Of a stretch of DNA of 64,000 bases, positions 1-12,161 are shown in pieces. The stretch covers positions 1,953,823-2,017,822 of the forward strand of contig ONZQ02000003.1 of the NCBI GenBank assembly GCA_900312665.1, given 5' to 3'. The notes beneath the pieces were generated by a model. That model ran no database searches and was not told where the DNA came from. It saw only the letters and a list, made by a program, of their open reading frames with translations. Position numbers and translations under genes: made by a program. This DNA is from Cephalotrichum gorgonifer (taxonomy: Eukaryota; Ascomycota; Sordariomycetes; Microascales; Microascaceae). The stretch's first letter is position 1. Each line of letters begins with the position of its first letter.

Positions 1-3000
1 GGGAGGCTCATGGTTACCCACACTTCCCATCTTAGCGTGTTCGGATAATAAACGTACCACGACAGAGCGGAGTTAGCAGTGCTGCTCCGTACTCGGACGA
101 GGCCGACGTTCCTCCCTCCCTTCCAGACCGTTTCGAAGCCGGATTGTCTTCTAGCCTGGTTTACAAGTAAGGGACCCGTTAATAGTTCCGCATTTGTAGG
201 ACTAGGGATCGCCACATACGACTCTACAAGTCTCCCCACCCACGGCGCCACCGCAACCATGACGCTCCTGCCACAAGCTTGACGATTAGCCTCGCCAGCC
301 AGCCGCCAAGGCCCACCCACCCGGCAGCTTCTCGTTTACCCCTGTAGGTGTACGAAGAAATTACTCGCATCTCGACGAGAAACGAAAAAGGTAAAGTGGA
401 TCCTGCCGAGATGTACCCCGAACAAACCACATGGAAAAGGGTTCACTAACTACTCCGTACTTTCGCACCACCACCTACTACAACTAATAAGGGAGACGAC
501 GACTCCACCAGAAATTTACAGAGTAGAAGCTATAGTTCGCTATTGGCTACCTTCGTCCCCCCCACTGGTGTCGTTCGAAACATGTGAATGTGAGCTCACA
601 CTTGCGTCAAGAATCTCAAATAATGACTTCCCCTGCCCCGCCCGCGCCGCCCACCACCGCCACCCGGAGCTGCGGATCCTCCTGCTGCCACCACCTGTCC
701 TCTTACTTCGTACCCATACCATACCCTTACCTCCTCATATTAAGGCCGGGGAAATCTCCGGCGGCTTTGGAGATTGCTTGTAGGTAGTTCCCGGTTACGA
801 GTACCCATTGAGGTACGTAGGCTAGTGAAGGGAGGAGGTTGGAGAGACTCCTCATAAATATCCTTGCATGCAATGACATTGTTTCGAACGGAAGAGTCGC
901 TGAAGACGAATATTTTCCCACCTCTCTCTTCGGCCCTTGGACCCGACACTCGCTCCGGGGGCCGCAGTTGTGTGCATCCGGAGGCGGAGGGGCCTTCGCG
1001 CACGACCAACGCACGGAGCAGCAGGCAACCCTCGCACAGGTCTTCGTCGGGGTGTGGAAATCCAGCCGCGAAGGACGGCGCTAGCGAGGGCGGTGAGACG
1101 GCGCTGCGGCCTCCGCTTACCCCAAGAGCGGCGGACTACCCGACTGGCAGGGATTCATGGCTGAGAGTGATATCACCGTCCATTTGCTTTGGGTTCCCCA
1201 CCCCCCCCTTCTTCCTTTGGCATGTGCCTGGGGATCGGATCTTTGGATCGTGAGATCGATTTGTATCCATTCGGGAAGTTGGGGGGTGAGGGTTTGCGGC
1301 TCTCTCTCAAAAGAGTAGAAAGAAGGGAAAACCATAAACGCTTAAAATCGAGAAAGTCTCGACCGGCCTCAACTCTATTCTCGGCGGTCGCAAAAAAAAG
1401 AAACCAAAAAAAGCATGGCGCCGCCGTTGAATTGCGTATTGACAATTATTGGAGGAGAGGGAGTCCGGAGCGACAGGTCCGCAAATTACGAAGTTGAAGT
1501 CTGCCTGGAATTTCCCCACTGACACGCGCCAGAAGTCGGGAAAAGTCGGAACCCGAATTGATGGGACGGGGGACGGGGCGGGGCGGGGTTCAGAGGGCGA
1601 TATTCAAATTAGATATTAAATCGTGCACTCGTAGTAATGAGCCGCAGAGATAACACACACAGGTTGACGTACACGGCAAGAACTGAGAGTAGTAATCAGT
1701 CAAGTGGGCTCCAGATACGAAACCCAGATAAGGTGGAAATTCCGGGGGCGCCAAGTGGGGGGGAGTGGGGTGGGTCGTCTTTTTGCGAAACCCCCGGTTC
1801 GGAAAGAGCGAGCGTGGGGGTATCTCTTCGCGTCTCACTCTCGCTCTCACTCCCAGCCCGCCCCTGCCCCATGCCGGCGTCGCTCCTTCCTTTACATCTC
1901 TTTTGCCCGAAATGGTCGCGGTCGCGGTAATGAGGCAGGGGAGGTTGGGCTTGGCGATTATGTGCACTCGTTCTCGAGCCGAGGGGTTCCCTGTGCACTA
2001 GTCGCCTTTTCGTCAATCGGTCGTGTGCTCCGTCTTAGTCGAGGTTCTCCGCCGACTTCTTTTTCTTCCTCGGTAGTTCGTGCCAAAACCAGCGGGAAGG
2101 CGATTCGCTCCGATCTCGAGGCCAGAGACCCAGCTGCCATATGCGAACACAAGGTCGTTGTTCTCCGTGACTAGGTCGTCGATTGGCGGAGAGGAGGCTA
2201 GTTCGTGTCACCTCCGTGCTCACTTACAATCAGAGGCGGCGGCGGGCGGCTTCACCGAGCCTGAGATATCAAAAACTCGAAGGGGGGGGACCAAGCAGAA
2301 AGAGAATAAACAGCCGGGACAGTGGTCACTCTTATAAGCGCCACGACCCAGACACTCGAACCTCATGTTCCCTATCTGACACTACCTTCTGCATGTACGA
2401 GACATGTGTTTGCGCGCGCACAACGGCGCCCTCGCTTCATCCCCTGGTGTCTTGAAGAGATGCATATCAGCCTCATGCCTTATCTTTCCTCGTGTACTTG
2501 TACATCGAAGCCATGGGCCCCTGCTAACTGCTATCTTCCCACCCTATTTTTGTTCCTGTTGCTGTCGACGACGTCATCTCCTTCGCCAGCAGCCTGTTTG
2601 TCCACGCCCCGATATCTCAGACGAATGAGCGCTCGTCACTGATGGTGATTCCGGCGGGGGGGCCAGAAGGGGGGGGTGTCTGGAACGGCCGTATCAATGC
2701 GATGCCCTATGCCCTATTAATCACAGTTCTGCCAGTCTGCCTATCTCACCCTCGGCCCCTAGGTCACTCAGCTCGGTAGTCGAGCCGCCCTGCACCTCGA
2801 AGCGTGGGCCGGGGAAAGTGCTCCCGTCCACGTGGAGGCCGATTGCGGCTTGGTAGCAGCATTGCGCCGGGTGTCTGGAAATCTACTATCATGTCTCAGC
2901 AGAGGAGGCTTGATAATATTAGTTCTCATCCGTCCAAGGACGTCAAATGACCTTATCTACCCACCATGCAGCCCGTATTGGTCACCCCCTCCCCCCCCCC

Positions 3001-3647
3001 TTCCTCGGGCGCTTGCTTGTGAACATGCTTCTCCGCGGAAGGGCGATGATACCACCCTAGGACGTCATAGCGACTAGCCTGCGCCTTACACCAAGAAAGA
3101 CACCGGTCTCATTCCTTAAAATAACCCCAACCCAACTAAGCCTCTTATCAGGCTGTTTCGTGTTGTCCCTGGAATGTGGCTGCTGAGATTATGTATAAGG
3201 GCAAAGGGGTTGCCCAGACCCCATCATGTGCAGACTTCTTCCACCTCTTCCAATCCACGGTGGTTGTCTGGTTTATCGCTCCTCAGTCCGATATCTGGGG
3301 TTCGGCCCATCCCTTGCATATTGGAGTCGCTTCTCTTAAGCAATGGAGCGGTGGCATTTAAAGTAAGGAGGTCTTGGTGTTGGCCTCGACCGCCGACATG
3401 GTCATGGGTCCTTTGTCTCTCTCCATACAGATGGATGGCAGGCTCAAGCTTTGCATTGTCCACGGAGTAACTCGACGCCCTGTCGAAGCTACCATCAGCC
3501 TCGGCAGCCCAGGTTATCTCGCTGCTGTCACTCGGAGCATGGCACTGAGCGAGTGTTCCCCATTGAGTCTTAACACTCCTCCCGCCCCCTTCGTTAGCTG
3601 GGATAGCAACATCCTTTTCTGAGGCAAGAATCGCCTTGAACAGCTTC
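1..3647. other. Non-coding stretch, no supported gene
   Basis: No open frame here shows a recognisable domain, plausible codon bias or a convincing exon-intron chain on either strand. The open frames are short, overlap in several frames and contain low-complexity Pro/Ser/Arg translations. The stretch has several G- or C-homopolymer runs and one TACTCCGTA 9-mer at 451-459, which recurs in other spacers. Its distal part probably includes the promoter and leader of the WSC-domain gene. A missing 5' exon of that gene (signal peptide) could also lie here, but I could not identify one. Confidence 0.5.
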
Positions 3648-4965
3648 ATGGCGCTCGACGCGTTTCTCCGTCTGTCGGTTCTCGCGATTCACCAGCCGGT
3701 CAGAGACCTTCGAATCGACCTGGCAACAACGGCGGATCCTGACCGACACAGCACACTCTCCGTCGTAGTGAGGCACGGAGATTATACGCTGCTCGGATGC
3801 TATGTTGGCCTGAGGTCAGGCACCGAGTTGGAAGTCTTCGAAGAGGACGGCTACATAACGCTGATACCGGTTCCCCGCGATAAGTCCACCGTTTCGTTAT
3901 GCATTGAGGGCTGCGCCAAGTCCGTCCCTGGGGGCACCTCAGATGAGAACTATCCGCATGTGGCGGTTAGCGAGGGAAGGTATGCTATATACCAGACTCG
4001 ACGATGGCGGGGAACAGGGGCTAGGACTAAAGCTCTGATTTGGTCTGGAAAACAGATATCTCTGCGGCGTGAGCCTCTCGGAGTGGATGAGCCCCATCAA
4101 GATACGCCTGTGCGATACCCCGTGTGATGGGGATCCTGGTATATTGTGTGGAGGTAGTGACTATGCACTTGTGTACGCCCATAGCGGCTGCCCGGACGTG
4201 GAAACGACAGGCCAAGCCAGAAACGGGGCCGGTTTGGGCAATCCCAACGGAGGGGGTAGAAGATGTCCACGGAATACCGAAACTATGGTTATCTTGGACC
4301 GAGCTAGCACGGCTAGTTTGTCCTCCGTAACACGGCTAGCAGGCAGTTCCACATCCACATGTACGACTGACGACTCTGCACCAGCTTCGCCGACTATCCC
4401 CTCTTCGCGAGAGGATACTCCCGACGACCAGCTCCCGCCAGAGATGATCGAGGCGGTTCTCTTGTTAGCAGACACGAAGTCGACGGTAGCCGTGGTCGTC
4501 GCCTCCGTCATATGCGCCGTCGTTCTCGCCACCTTGGCCCTCCTCCTCTGCATCCTCTTCCGCAGGCGGCGCCGCCGACCGGAATCCAACCCCGGCGAGA
4601 CAACCCTGGAACGCGACGGTAGAGACGAAAAGGCAGCGGCAGCACCACGGGCGTACATCACCAAGGGTCCCATCCCGCAGCTGGACACCAGCGCCGCACA
4701 CTGGCACACCCACACCTCGGCTCCCACATCCGGCTCGGACAGTCGACGACAGAGCCATGTTGTACAGGAAGACGATAGCAGCGCGGCGGGGGACACGGAG
4801 CCCTCGGGCACCGCTAGTCCCACGATCCTATCCGTGTCGCATGTGGTGGGCAGACCGGTTGCGGGCGGTGTGCTCATCGTCGACACGTCGGGGCAGGACC
4901 GGAGGTACTCCATGCCTGTGTCAGCGACAAGGGGTGGTCTGCGCCGGCCATCGGCGCGTGGGTGA
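3648..4965 (+). CDS. WSC-domain single-pass membrane protein
   Basis: Two exons (3648-3979, 4056-4965; intron GTATGC..ACAG) give 413 residues. The splice joins SEGR to YLCG and completes a WSC domain at about residues 46-155: it starts YTLLGCY and continues through the Cys-rich CDTPCDG and LCGGSDYALVY blocks. A Ser/Thr-rich linker follows, then one transmembrane helix at about 253-279, a run of six arginines as stop-transfer, and a Ser-rich cytoplasmic tail. This is the architecture of fungal Wsc-type cell-wall stress sensors and related WSC proteins, in which WSC is a carbohydrate-binding ectodomain; the sensor role is inferred. The first ATG gives only a weak hydrophobic N terminus (MALDAFLRLSVLAI). 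A proper signal peptide may lie in an unfound upstream exon, so the start is uncertain. Confidence 0.72.
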
Positions 4966-5799
4966 CGAGGGCCAAGCCAATAAATTGGCCGTACCGTCCA
5001 GTGTTACCTGTGGGAGTACGAGTGGTGCCTCCCGAAAGGAGCTTGGTCGTTCGATGCGGGCGGGGATTCGGGGTTAGAGAAAGGGGGCTTATGGGCCGTC
5101 TCTCGGTAATGCGCATGGAAATATCATGGGTAACTACCCAATATCATTCTCTTTCTTTCTCCGAAGAGTGGAGGTGGCCCGGGGTGGGGGGAGGGAGGTG
5201 AGAGATTGGTTCATCCTTGATCTTATCAATCAGTATGCAGATTTAGATCATGTGCCACAACCGCCTTCGCACTGTCCCTGGCCTTTGCTTGACAACCTGA
5301 CAGAGAGAATAGCCTGCTACCACTTCACTTCTTACACCTTGAATCTGTTTGGCGAGTGTAAAATTGTATAAATGATAGGAGCAAACACTCTCTGCACCCA
5401 TCTCGTTAACCTCTGGACTAGGGAGCTCCCACTCCAGGCGATAGCTCGTGCTGTGACGAGTCCACCATGTGCAAATATTTCAATCTCGCACGGCCAATAT
5501 GATGCCACCCCACATACGCCAACCCCGCCTGTATCCGTCCCTTCCCGAATCCGGCATTGCTTCTTCTCAAGCTCGCAAGCCAAGAACCAACCTAGTCAGG
5601 ATCAGACCAGGAGGCAGCTTGTGTCCCGTCACACCACATTGCCCTCCCCCCCTCCCTCTACAAAACAGATACAACTTCTCTTTTAACTCCTTCCCTCTCT
5701 CGAACTCTATTCGGAGCTTGTGCCGAAAGAGACGTCCTGGTACAACCGACCGAACCCATCAGGACTAGCGAGCAACCGCGGGAAGCATACTCAGTCGCG

Positions 5800-6651
5800 A
5801 TGAAGTCACTTCTCACCCTCGCCCTCGCCCTCCCCTCGGCGCTCGGCTCCCCGGCCCTCTTCCCCCAAGCTGACTCCGCCGCCGCCCCCCCGCCGGCAGG
5901 CCACCGCATCCCGACGTCGTACGAGTCGGCCGTAATGGGCCGCCGCATCCTCGCCCTCTCGAAGCTCGCCGACTTCTCCACCACGTTCCCCACCTCCTCG
6001 TCCTCCTCCGAGTCTGAGGACGAAGCCACCTCCCTCGGGCGACGGCCGGAGGGCCTGGCCGGTCTCCCAATTAACATGATGGACTACATCGCCGAGTGCG
6101 AGGACTCGGGCAACCCCACCGTCCTCGCCATCAACATCGCAACGACCTTCCGCAACGCCGCGGCGGGCTCCAATGTCTCCGTCTCGCTCCGCTGGACGCC
6201 CCCCTACCCCCCCGCCCACCGCATCCCCCTCTCGCTGTGGGGTCGTCTCTCTGAAGCCATCTTCGGGCCTGGGGAGGACTCGGCGCCGCCGGATACCGTC
6301 CCCTACAGCGCAGCGAACCTACCCCGCATGAGCCTGATCGGCTACTTCGAGCCCATTGAGCCCGCCGGCGTCCCGGGACTAGAGCTCGCGGCCTGCTTCG
6401 TGGCGAAGCACCCCGATGCGAAGTACTGGCTCCCCGGAAACGCGATCCACAAGTCCTCCTGGGCGAGGCTGGTCGTCACACAGGTGTACTGGGTTGGCGG
6501 GTTCGGGGATAGGGCGTATATCGGGTGGATCCCCATCGAGGAGTGGCAGTCCGTCACGAAGGAAGAGTGGTCGAGCATTACACTGCCCGGCGAGAAGAAG
6601 GGCTGGAGGGAGTGGAGTGCCGTCGAGGGTTCGATGGAGCCAGATCTATGA
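5800..6651 (+). CDS. Secreted CREG-like FMN-binding split-barrel protein
   Basis: Intronless, 283 residues. Residues 1-16 form a clear signal peptide (MKSLLTLALALPSALG). The mature part resembles the CREG/pyridoxamine-5'-phosphate-oxidase-like family (Pyrid_oxidase_2): a leading helix (ESAVMGRRILALSKLADFST), a PINMMDYIAEC strand, a TVLAINIATTFRNA strand, a variable Ser/Pro loop, then MSLIGYFEPIE and a W-P-rich C-terminal half (AKYWLPGNAIHKSSWARLVV, VYWVGGFGDRAYIGWIPIEEW). CREG proteins keep the fold but usually lack oxidase activity, so catalysis should not be assumed. An acidic, Ser-rich insert at about residues 66-77 is local low complexity. The gene ends toward RPS30. The start is the first ATG and directly begins the signal peptide. 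Confidence 0.82.
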   Translation: MKSLLTLALALPSALGSPALFPQADSAAAPPPAGHRIPTSYESAVMGRRILALSKLADFSTTFPTSSSSSESEDEATSLGRRPEGLAGLPINMMDYIAECEDSGNPTVLAINIATTFRNAAAGSNVSVSLRWTPPYPPAHRIPLSLWGRLSEAIFGPGEDSAPPDTVPYSAANLPRMSLIGYFEPIEPAGVPGLELAACFVAKHPDAKYWLPGNAIHKSSWARLVVTQVYWVGGFGDRAYIGWIPIEEWQSVTKEEWSSITLPGEKKGWREWSAVEGSMEPDL

Positions 6652-6654
6652 GTA

Positions 6655-7438
6655 AAGCATGAGTAGAGGGCCTTCGCAGTCACTGTTTCGGGGTAGATGA
6701 TGAGAAGGAAGGACTTGTAGTCTGTGAGAGGAGTGCATCATATATGAAGACCGCATTAGTTCCTTTGATATTCGACGCGAGACATCAGAAACGAGTCTCT
6801 ACAAACAATGCATAACCACATTTCGCGCACCAGCTCGTCCCGTTTGTGTGAACCTGGTCTCTCTCCTGGCATCATAGATGTGAAGATCCACCTATCCTAA
6901 ACATATTGTTGCAACAGCAACGAAGGAGAAGGGTAGGAGCGAGGGAACTCAACAGTCATCTCTCTTCAACCGACGGACTACCGGTCCAGGCACCCATGGT
7001 CCAACTCTACCACTGTAGCATGCAGCTCCGGACAATTGCACCCCCAAGTAGGTCGATATCACTGACATAGGAAGGGGAGCATAATCTAGAGTCTCAACAC
7101 CTCGACCCGAGGCACTTCATTCTCTAGAGGTGGATTTCCGGTCTACCCGGGGAAAGCAAATGACAAGACGCCAACCCCGTCGACACGAGACGGGCAACAC
7201 ACGAACCAAAACCGTTCCAAGAATTTACTACATCCCCGATGCCAAAACATAATGTCATGCCGTTAATCCGCCCTGCCTCCCTTAAGTTCCGTTTCCGGTT
7301 TCCATAATTTCTTTGCCCCTCCCCATCCTCCGTCATTCCCCTCTCGTCGGGGTTAGGAATCGCTGGGCCACATGGTGACGCATCGAGGGTACAGAAGGCC
7401 GCAGGTTGCAAGGTAGTCGAGATTATCGATGGGTAAAT
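6655..7438. other. Spacer between convergent genes, nothing recognised
   Basis: About 780 bp between the stop codons of the CREG-like gene and RPS30. It should hold the two 3' untranslated regions. No RNA gene or conserved open frame was seen. Confidence 0.5.
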
Positions 7439-8123
7439 TTAGGCGGAGGGAGCGGGGTTCATCTAAGAGAAGAGGGTGTCAGAATTTGTTGCCAACATTT
7501 TGACGGTTTTTTTTTGCGGAATCGGAGAAGCTGAGCCGCTCCGAGTGCGATCAACATAAGCTTACCTTCCTCTTGCCACCGGTGAGGGTGACGTTGACGA
7601 AGCGGCGGGTGTACTGAAGCCTCTTCCTGGCGCGGCCCTTGGGGACCTTCTTCTTCTCCTGGGGCTCAACCTGCAAATAGGGAAAAATCCATCGTCAGCC
7701 TTGCTTCTTTTGACGTAATTTGGCCGGCCCTCAATTTCGCGAGAATAATTTCGCTCGACCATGTCCCAAGTCTCCAACATCTGCCCACGGATGCGACGAA
7801 AGAGAGATCGGGGGCGATGTTTGTATTGTATCGTCCGGTCGGGTTTCTCGGGGGAAGGGGCGATTGATTCGGTTCGAACTAACCTTGGGGGTCTGCGACT
7901 TGACCTTGCCGGCACGCGCGAGGGCTATCCAAACTTTGTCAGTATTTCCAGTCGTCAAAGAGTCGTCGGCACCGTCGTCGAAAACGTACATCCGTGAACC
8001 TTGCTATAATCGCAAAATCGTCAGCATTTCGGCGCACAATAATAAGGTATGTAGGGCCGCACCCTCCCCCTCTCTCGCTTTCGCCATCAGTTTCCATCGA
8101 CACCTGGGAATTCCTTACCCCAT
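7439..8123 (-). CDS. rps30: 40S ribosomal protein eS30
   Basis: Five exons on the minus strand: 8119-8123, 7990-8003, 7884-7924, 7566-7670 and 7439-7462, spliced to 189 nt and 62 residues. The product begins MGKVHGSLARAGKVKSQTPK, continues through the basic KGRARKRLQYTRRFVNVT segment and ends GGKRKMNPAPSA, an end-to-end match to fungal eS30, a small-subunit protein near the decoding region. The first exon is 5 nt (ATGGG) and the second 14 nt, so the gene cannot be seen as an open frame. All introns have GT..AG ends (GTAAGG, GTACGT, GTTAGT, GTAAGC donors). There is no ubiquitin-like (FUBI) fusion, which is normal for fungi. An RTCACGTG element lies 149 bp upstream of the ATG. Confidence 0.93.
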
Positions 8124-8271
8124 ATTTGCTGATTTGTCTGTTCGAAAGAAATTGGGTGTTGCTTTCGGGTTGTCGTGAGGAAATGCGCTGTGACGGAGGG
8201 GATGTGGGACGTGGGTGCTGATGTGGAAATATCAAAGATTTCCCCCCAGTGCCTCTGAGGGCTTGGGTGAA

Positions 8272-8279
8272 GTCACGTG
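8272..8279. promoter_or_regulatory. RTCACGTG element upstream of RPS30
   Basis: GTCACGTG, a match to the Cbf1-type bHLH site (RTCACRTG), 149 bp upstream of the RPS30 start codon. Binding is inferred from the motif only. The same word occurs upstream of two other genes in this window. Confidence 0.45.
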
Positions 8280-8771
8280 GTGGTGTGGGCCACTGATGAC
8301 CAATTTAGATTTTGGTGGGATTGCTCACCCCATTTCGGTGGAGGAGTCACCGGCGGCCAATGGGAAATGACGCCAATCCTTCACCCACCCTGTTAGTCTC
8401 CAAGTCACCATCATGAACTGGGCTACAAGCTTGAACATGGGTAGTGGCCTTATACAGATTATATTATGCATATTTACAGGCAGCTCATGAAGCTTTGGAA
8501 GAAGAGGGAAATGCAGAAGAGCAACGAAGTGAGTGTATTCGGGTATTAAAGCGAGACTACCTCAATACGCAGGAACACATCGAACGGTGTGCCACCGACG
8601 ATGTCAACCTACAAAGGTTTAAGATGCCATATATGGCGCAAATAAAACACAGTACCTCCCTCTCGCCCTCATCCTCTCTGTCTCTCGGAAACGACTGTTT
8701 GGGTTAGATCCAACTATAGGCACCTGCTCGAACCACCACCCACCAAGGCCATGTGCCTCAGTCCAGCCTCA

Positions 8772-9694
8772 TTACATTAGTCCAACAACAGCCATGGCGG
8801 CCCCCAGAGCGATTCCCAAAGCCATGACTGCGTGACTTCCCCCAACGGCAGAAGCGGCGGAATCGTCATTGGAGCCCGAGGAGCCAGAGGACCCCGTCTC
8901 CTTGGCCTCCTGCGCGGAGAGCGTCCTCAGCGTCGACACGTCCCCGCTCACGGCCTTCTCAACCACGATCTCTGAGGTGCCGGTGGCCCCTGCGACCGTG
9001 GTCGTGACTGTGGCCCTCGACCAACCGGGCCCAAGGTCGTCCCAGAAGCTGCTCCCGTACCCCCGCCCTCCCCAGTAGGGGAATCCCCAACCGTCCCCGT
9101 TCCACGGACACCCCGTGACGACCACCTCACCCGTGGGCCATGACTTGTCGCCCGTGGGCCACGCCTTGTCGGCGCCCCCTCGGCGACCGCCCCAGCCCCC
9201 GTCGTTAGTCTGGTAGGAGTAGGTGTAGGTCCCCGTGCTGTCGCAGGAGAGGTACTCGCTGCAGAGGGAGGCGGAGCGAGAGGAATAGCTGCTCCACTCG
9301 CTCGCGTCGCTGGAGCACGCGGAGGAGATGCAAGAGTGGAGTCCGGAGCCGGAGTCGCAGAAGGCGGTGGGAGACGGTTCGGCAGTCTCCCAGTAGGATG
9401 AGACGCAGTCTTTCTAGGGGGGTGTTAGTTGGCTATTCCTTGATGGGGTTTGGCAGAAGAGGGGACGGGATCCTCGGAGGATGTTGGTATCAATGGGCCA
9501 AGACTTACAGCACAGCCGGAACCGCCGTCCCCGAAGGGCCCGCCGAATCCACGGCCACCAAAGCCACCAAAGCCACCGTCGCCGTGGTCACCATCGCCGC
9601 GGCCGGAGCGGAAGTCTCGTGGGCTGAGCGGGGCATCTTGCCCCATGACGAGGAGTGCTTGGGCCAAAACGGCCAGGCCTGCTAGCGTCTTCAT
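8772..9694 (-). CDS. Gly/Cys-rich GPI-anchored protein, CFEM-like
   Basis: Two exons (9509-9694, 8772-9413; intron GTAAGT..CTAG, phase 0) give 275 residues. A signal peptide (MKTLAGLAVLAQALLVMG) is followed by a Gly-Asp-Phe-rich stretch (repeats of GGFGG/GGRGFGG, about residues 31-60). Next is a cysteine module at 61-125 with the pattern CAKDC..FC..SCISSAC..LC..SC, then a Trp/Gly-rich segment with two WPTGDK-like repeats, a Ser/Thr region and a hydrophobic C terminus (VMALGIALGAAMAVVGLM) typical of a GPI signal. The cysteine spacing resembles a CFEM domain but lacks the usual CxC pair, so a haem/iron-binding role is doubtful. Likely plasma-membrane or cell-wall anchored. Its upstream flank is the long spacer from 9.7 kb. 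Confidence 0.75.
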
Positions 9695-12105
9695 CGTGAA
9701 GGTTCTAGCGTCTAATCTAACCAGCGTAGAAGAGCTGCTTCGGCGGTTGAAAATGTTTCTCAACGAGTGTGGGGACTCTAGAGTTTTATGGGCTCGGAAT
9801 AAGCAAGTTGAGATATGATTAACAGATGCCCAAGTTTCGGTATAGTAATCTGTTCTAGAATGAGAGAAGGGTCGTGTTATATACAACTGATATCGAGCGC
9901 CCTTGGGGACCCTGGAGTCCAGCCCAGCATCAGACGGATGATGCACAAGATGCGCTTACGAGTCCTCTCCCCTCCGTCGACGTCAGCCGTCCCAGGGAGG
10001 GAGAATGTCCACATCATCATACCTTTGCTATTTGATGCAGGACACCGCCATATACATGCCGGATCGGTAGGCAAAGGGCCAATGCAGAAAGTGGAGGTAC
10101 ATGCTTCGGTCCCGAGAAAGACGTCCTAGCGTTACACGGCAGATACAGAGACAATACTGTAGCTAGACGGGCATATGCTACGCACACACACAAAGCCAGC
10201 TTTTCTTCCCGGAGAAAGAGGTCGATTCTCACAAACCCTGGATCCCTATTGGTCCAGCGGGGCTCGAGCAGCGGGAAGACGGCGCGGAGTGAAGCTCCAT
10301 GAACACCACATGAAGGCATCGGAAAGGGGGGGAAGCAAGTGTGGGAATGCGGTCTGCGATGAGTGACACAGGAGCGTCAGATGCCGCGCGGCCCATACGC
10401 ATGGCCAGCAGCTCTTCTAGTCAGCCCTAGACATCAGGGCTCTTTTTTGTTCTCCCTTGCCTCCTATTACCCATATGTCTCGAGCTGTAGAAAGTTTGAG
10501 TCCGGGGAGGTGGGGGGCGGGGGGGGGCTGGTTGTGGGGAGAGCAACGGGGTTGTGTTTGGGGAACACCGGGGGTGGCGTTTCTTTGGTTCCGAGCACTG
10601 GGCTATAATAGTCTCCCTCAGATATAGGCTCGGAACGAAAAACGCCGTATAACGACGAATATGTAATCGGGTTATTTATACCCAGGTGGGTGAGAGTCGG
10701 CCGTTAAGACAGTACTACTCACGAGTGACTACAAGTATACTTACTTGTAATACCCTCCAGGAAGTAGGCTCTCTAGGTCACGTCTTCTTGGGAGTGGGCG
10801 AGACTGCGTGTCGGGTATGATGAAGCTGTCTTCCTCCACGGAATAATACTTCTCCGTACATAGGCTACGCCTACTGAGGCAGGGCAGTTGTACCACACTG
10901 CGCGCTCGTCCTCGTATCTCACAAGATGCGAAACATGAGTACATCCTCGACCCTATGTACGTAACGTCGGTCCGAATGCCACAAAGAACGTGTCTCACTC
11001 ACAAGTATGGGCAATTATACTTTAGTAAACTCCAATGCTTGTGTCATGTCACAACATTAGTACATAAACATCTTTCTCGTCGCCTCGATAGTGCGAATGC
11101 CCGGTCCGGGGACCTGACACCTGAACCCGTACAGGTAAACATTCACGGCATATGATAAATATATCCAATCTAAGCAGTCTACGCATGAGCACCGGATGCG
11201 TCATCGCCTCGACCTCCTAGGCTCGCACGACGGCGATCCTGTGTGGATCAGCAGAGATGGCGTCCCGTTGGCGAAGCCGTTCTCGACGGACTGCTCAAGC
11301 TGCGAGGTCATTCTTGTTTTGTGCATCCACTCTGTCCTGCATACAATAGGTTTAGGATGGCCCCAAGTTGGCAATTCACATGCCAACTAGTTTCAGCAAG
11401 AGGGTACAAGGATGCAGGACGACACTGTCAGGCGCGCCCGGGTTCTCGTCTGTCTAGAAATGTAGAAACAGATGTTCTGTGTCATGGATCTACGTAACGC
11501 CGGCATTGGAGGGCCTAGACCAATATCAATTTCCGACACCACTCTAGTTCCCCACCCTCGTCTATCATGATGTGAGGACAGCTGAGACCCTTTCCGGAAG
11601 CTCACATGTCTTGGAAGGGTAATGGGGCGTCGTGACGCGTTCAGCTCCGGATCAAGCTTGCAGTGGGTTCTCTCTCCTATTGACCTTCTAGCCCCCATCC
11701 TGGCATCGTGGCTGTAGATGGCCGGCGTTCTTTATGCCCCCGCCTCAAACCACTAGCGAACCCGGGCGACGACCATAGACGCAGTGTAGAAGAAACTGAT
11801 TGAATTCTTGACCAAAGAATGCCTAATCCTCCATTCGCTCCACTGACCAAAACCGACCCGCCGTCTCCGTCACATGGATCCTTCCCCTACGGCGCGCCCT
11901 CCCCGGGCCACCTCCCGAGCCTCCTTCTCCTCTCGTAAAGGCCTATCATCTATGACCGGACATATGAAAGCGATACCTCTGTCCCCCTCCCCTCCCCCAA
12001 CTCCAGGCCAAGAGACGAGCGTGATGCATGCTGATAACTCATAAACAAGACGTGGTCAACCACAAAATAAGAAAGAAAGAAAGNNNNNNNNNNNNNNNNN
12101 NNNGA

Positions 12106-12161
<56 letters not shown>

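Noticed and set aside
8444..8707. Plus-strand frame reading YRLYYAYLQAAHEALEEEGNAEEQ
   Set aside because: Helical-looking but begins without ATG in a spacer, has no recognisable family, and I found no joining exon.
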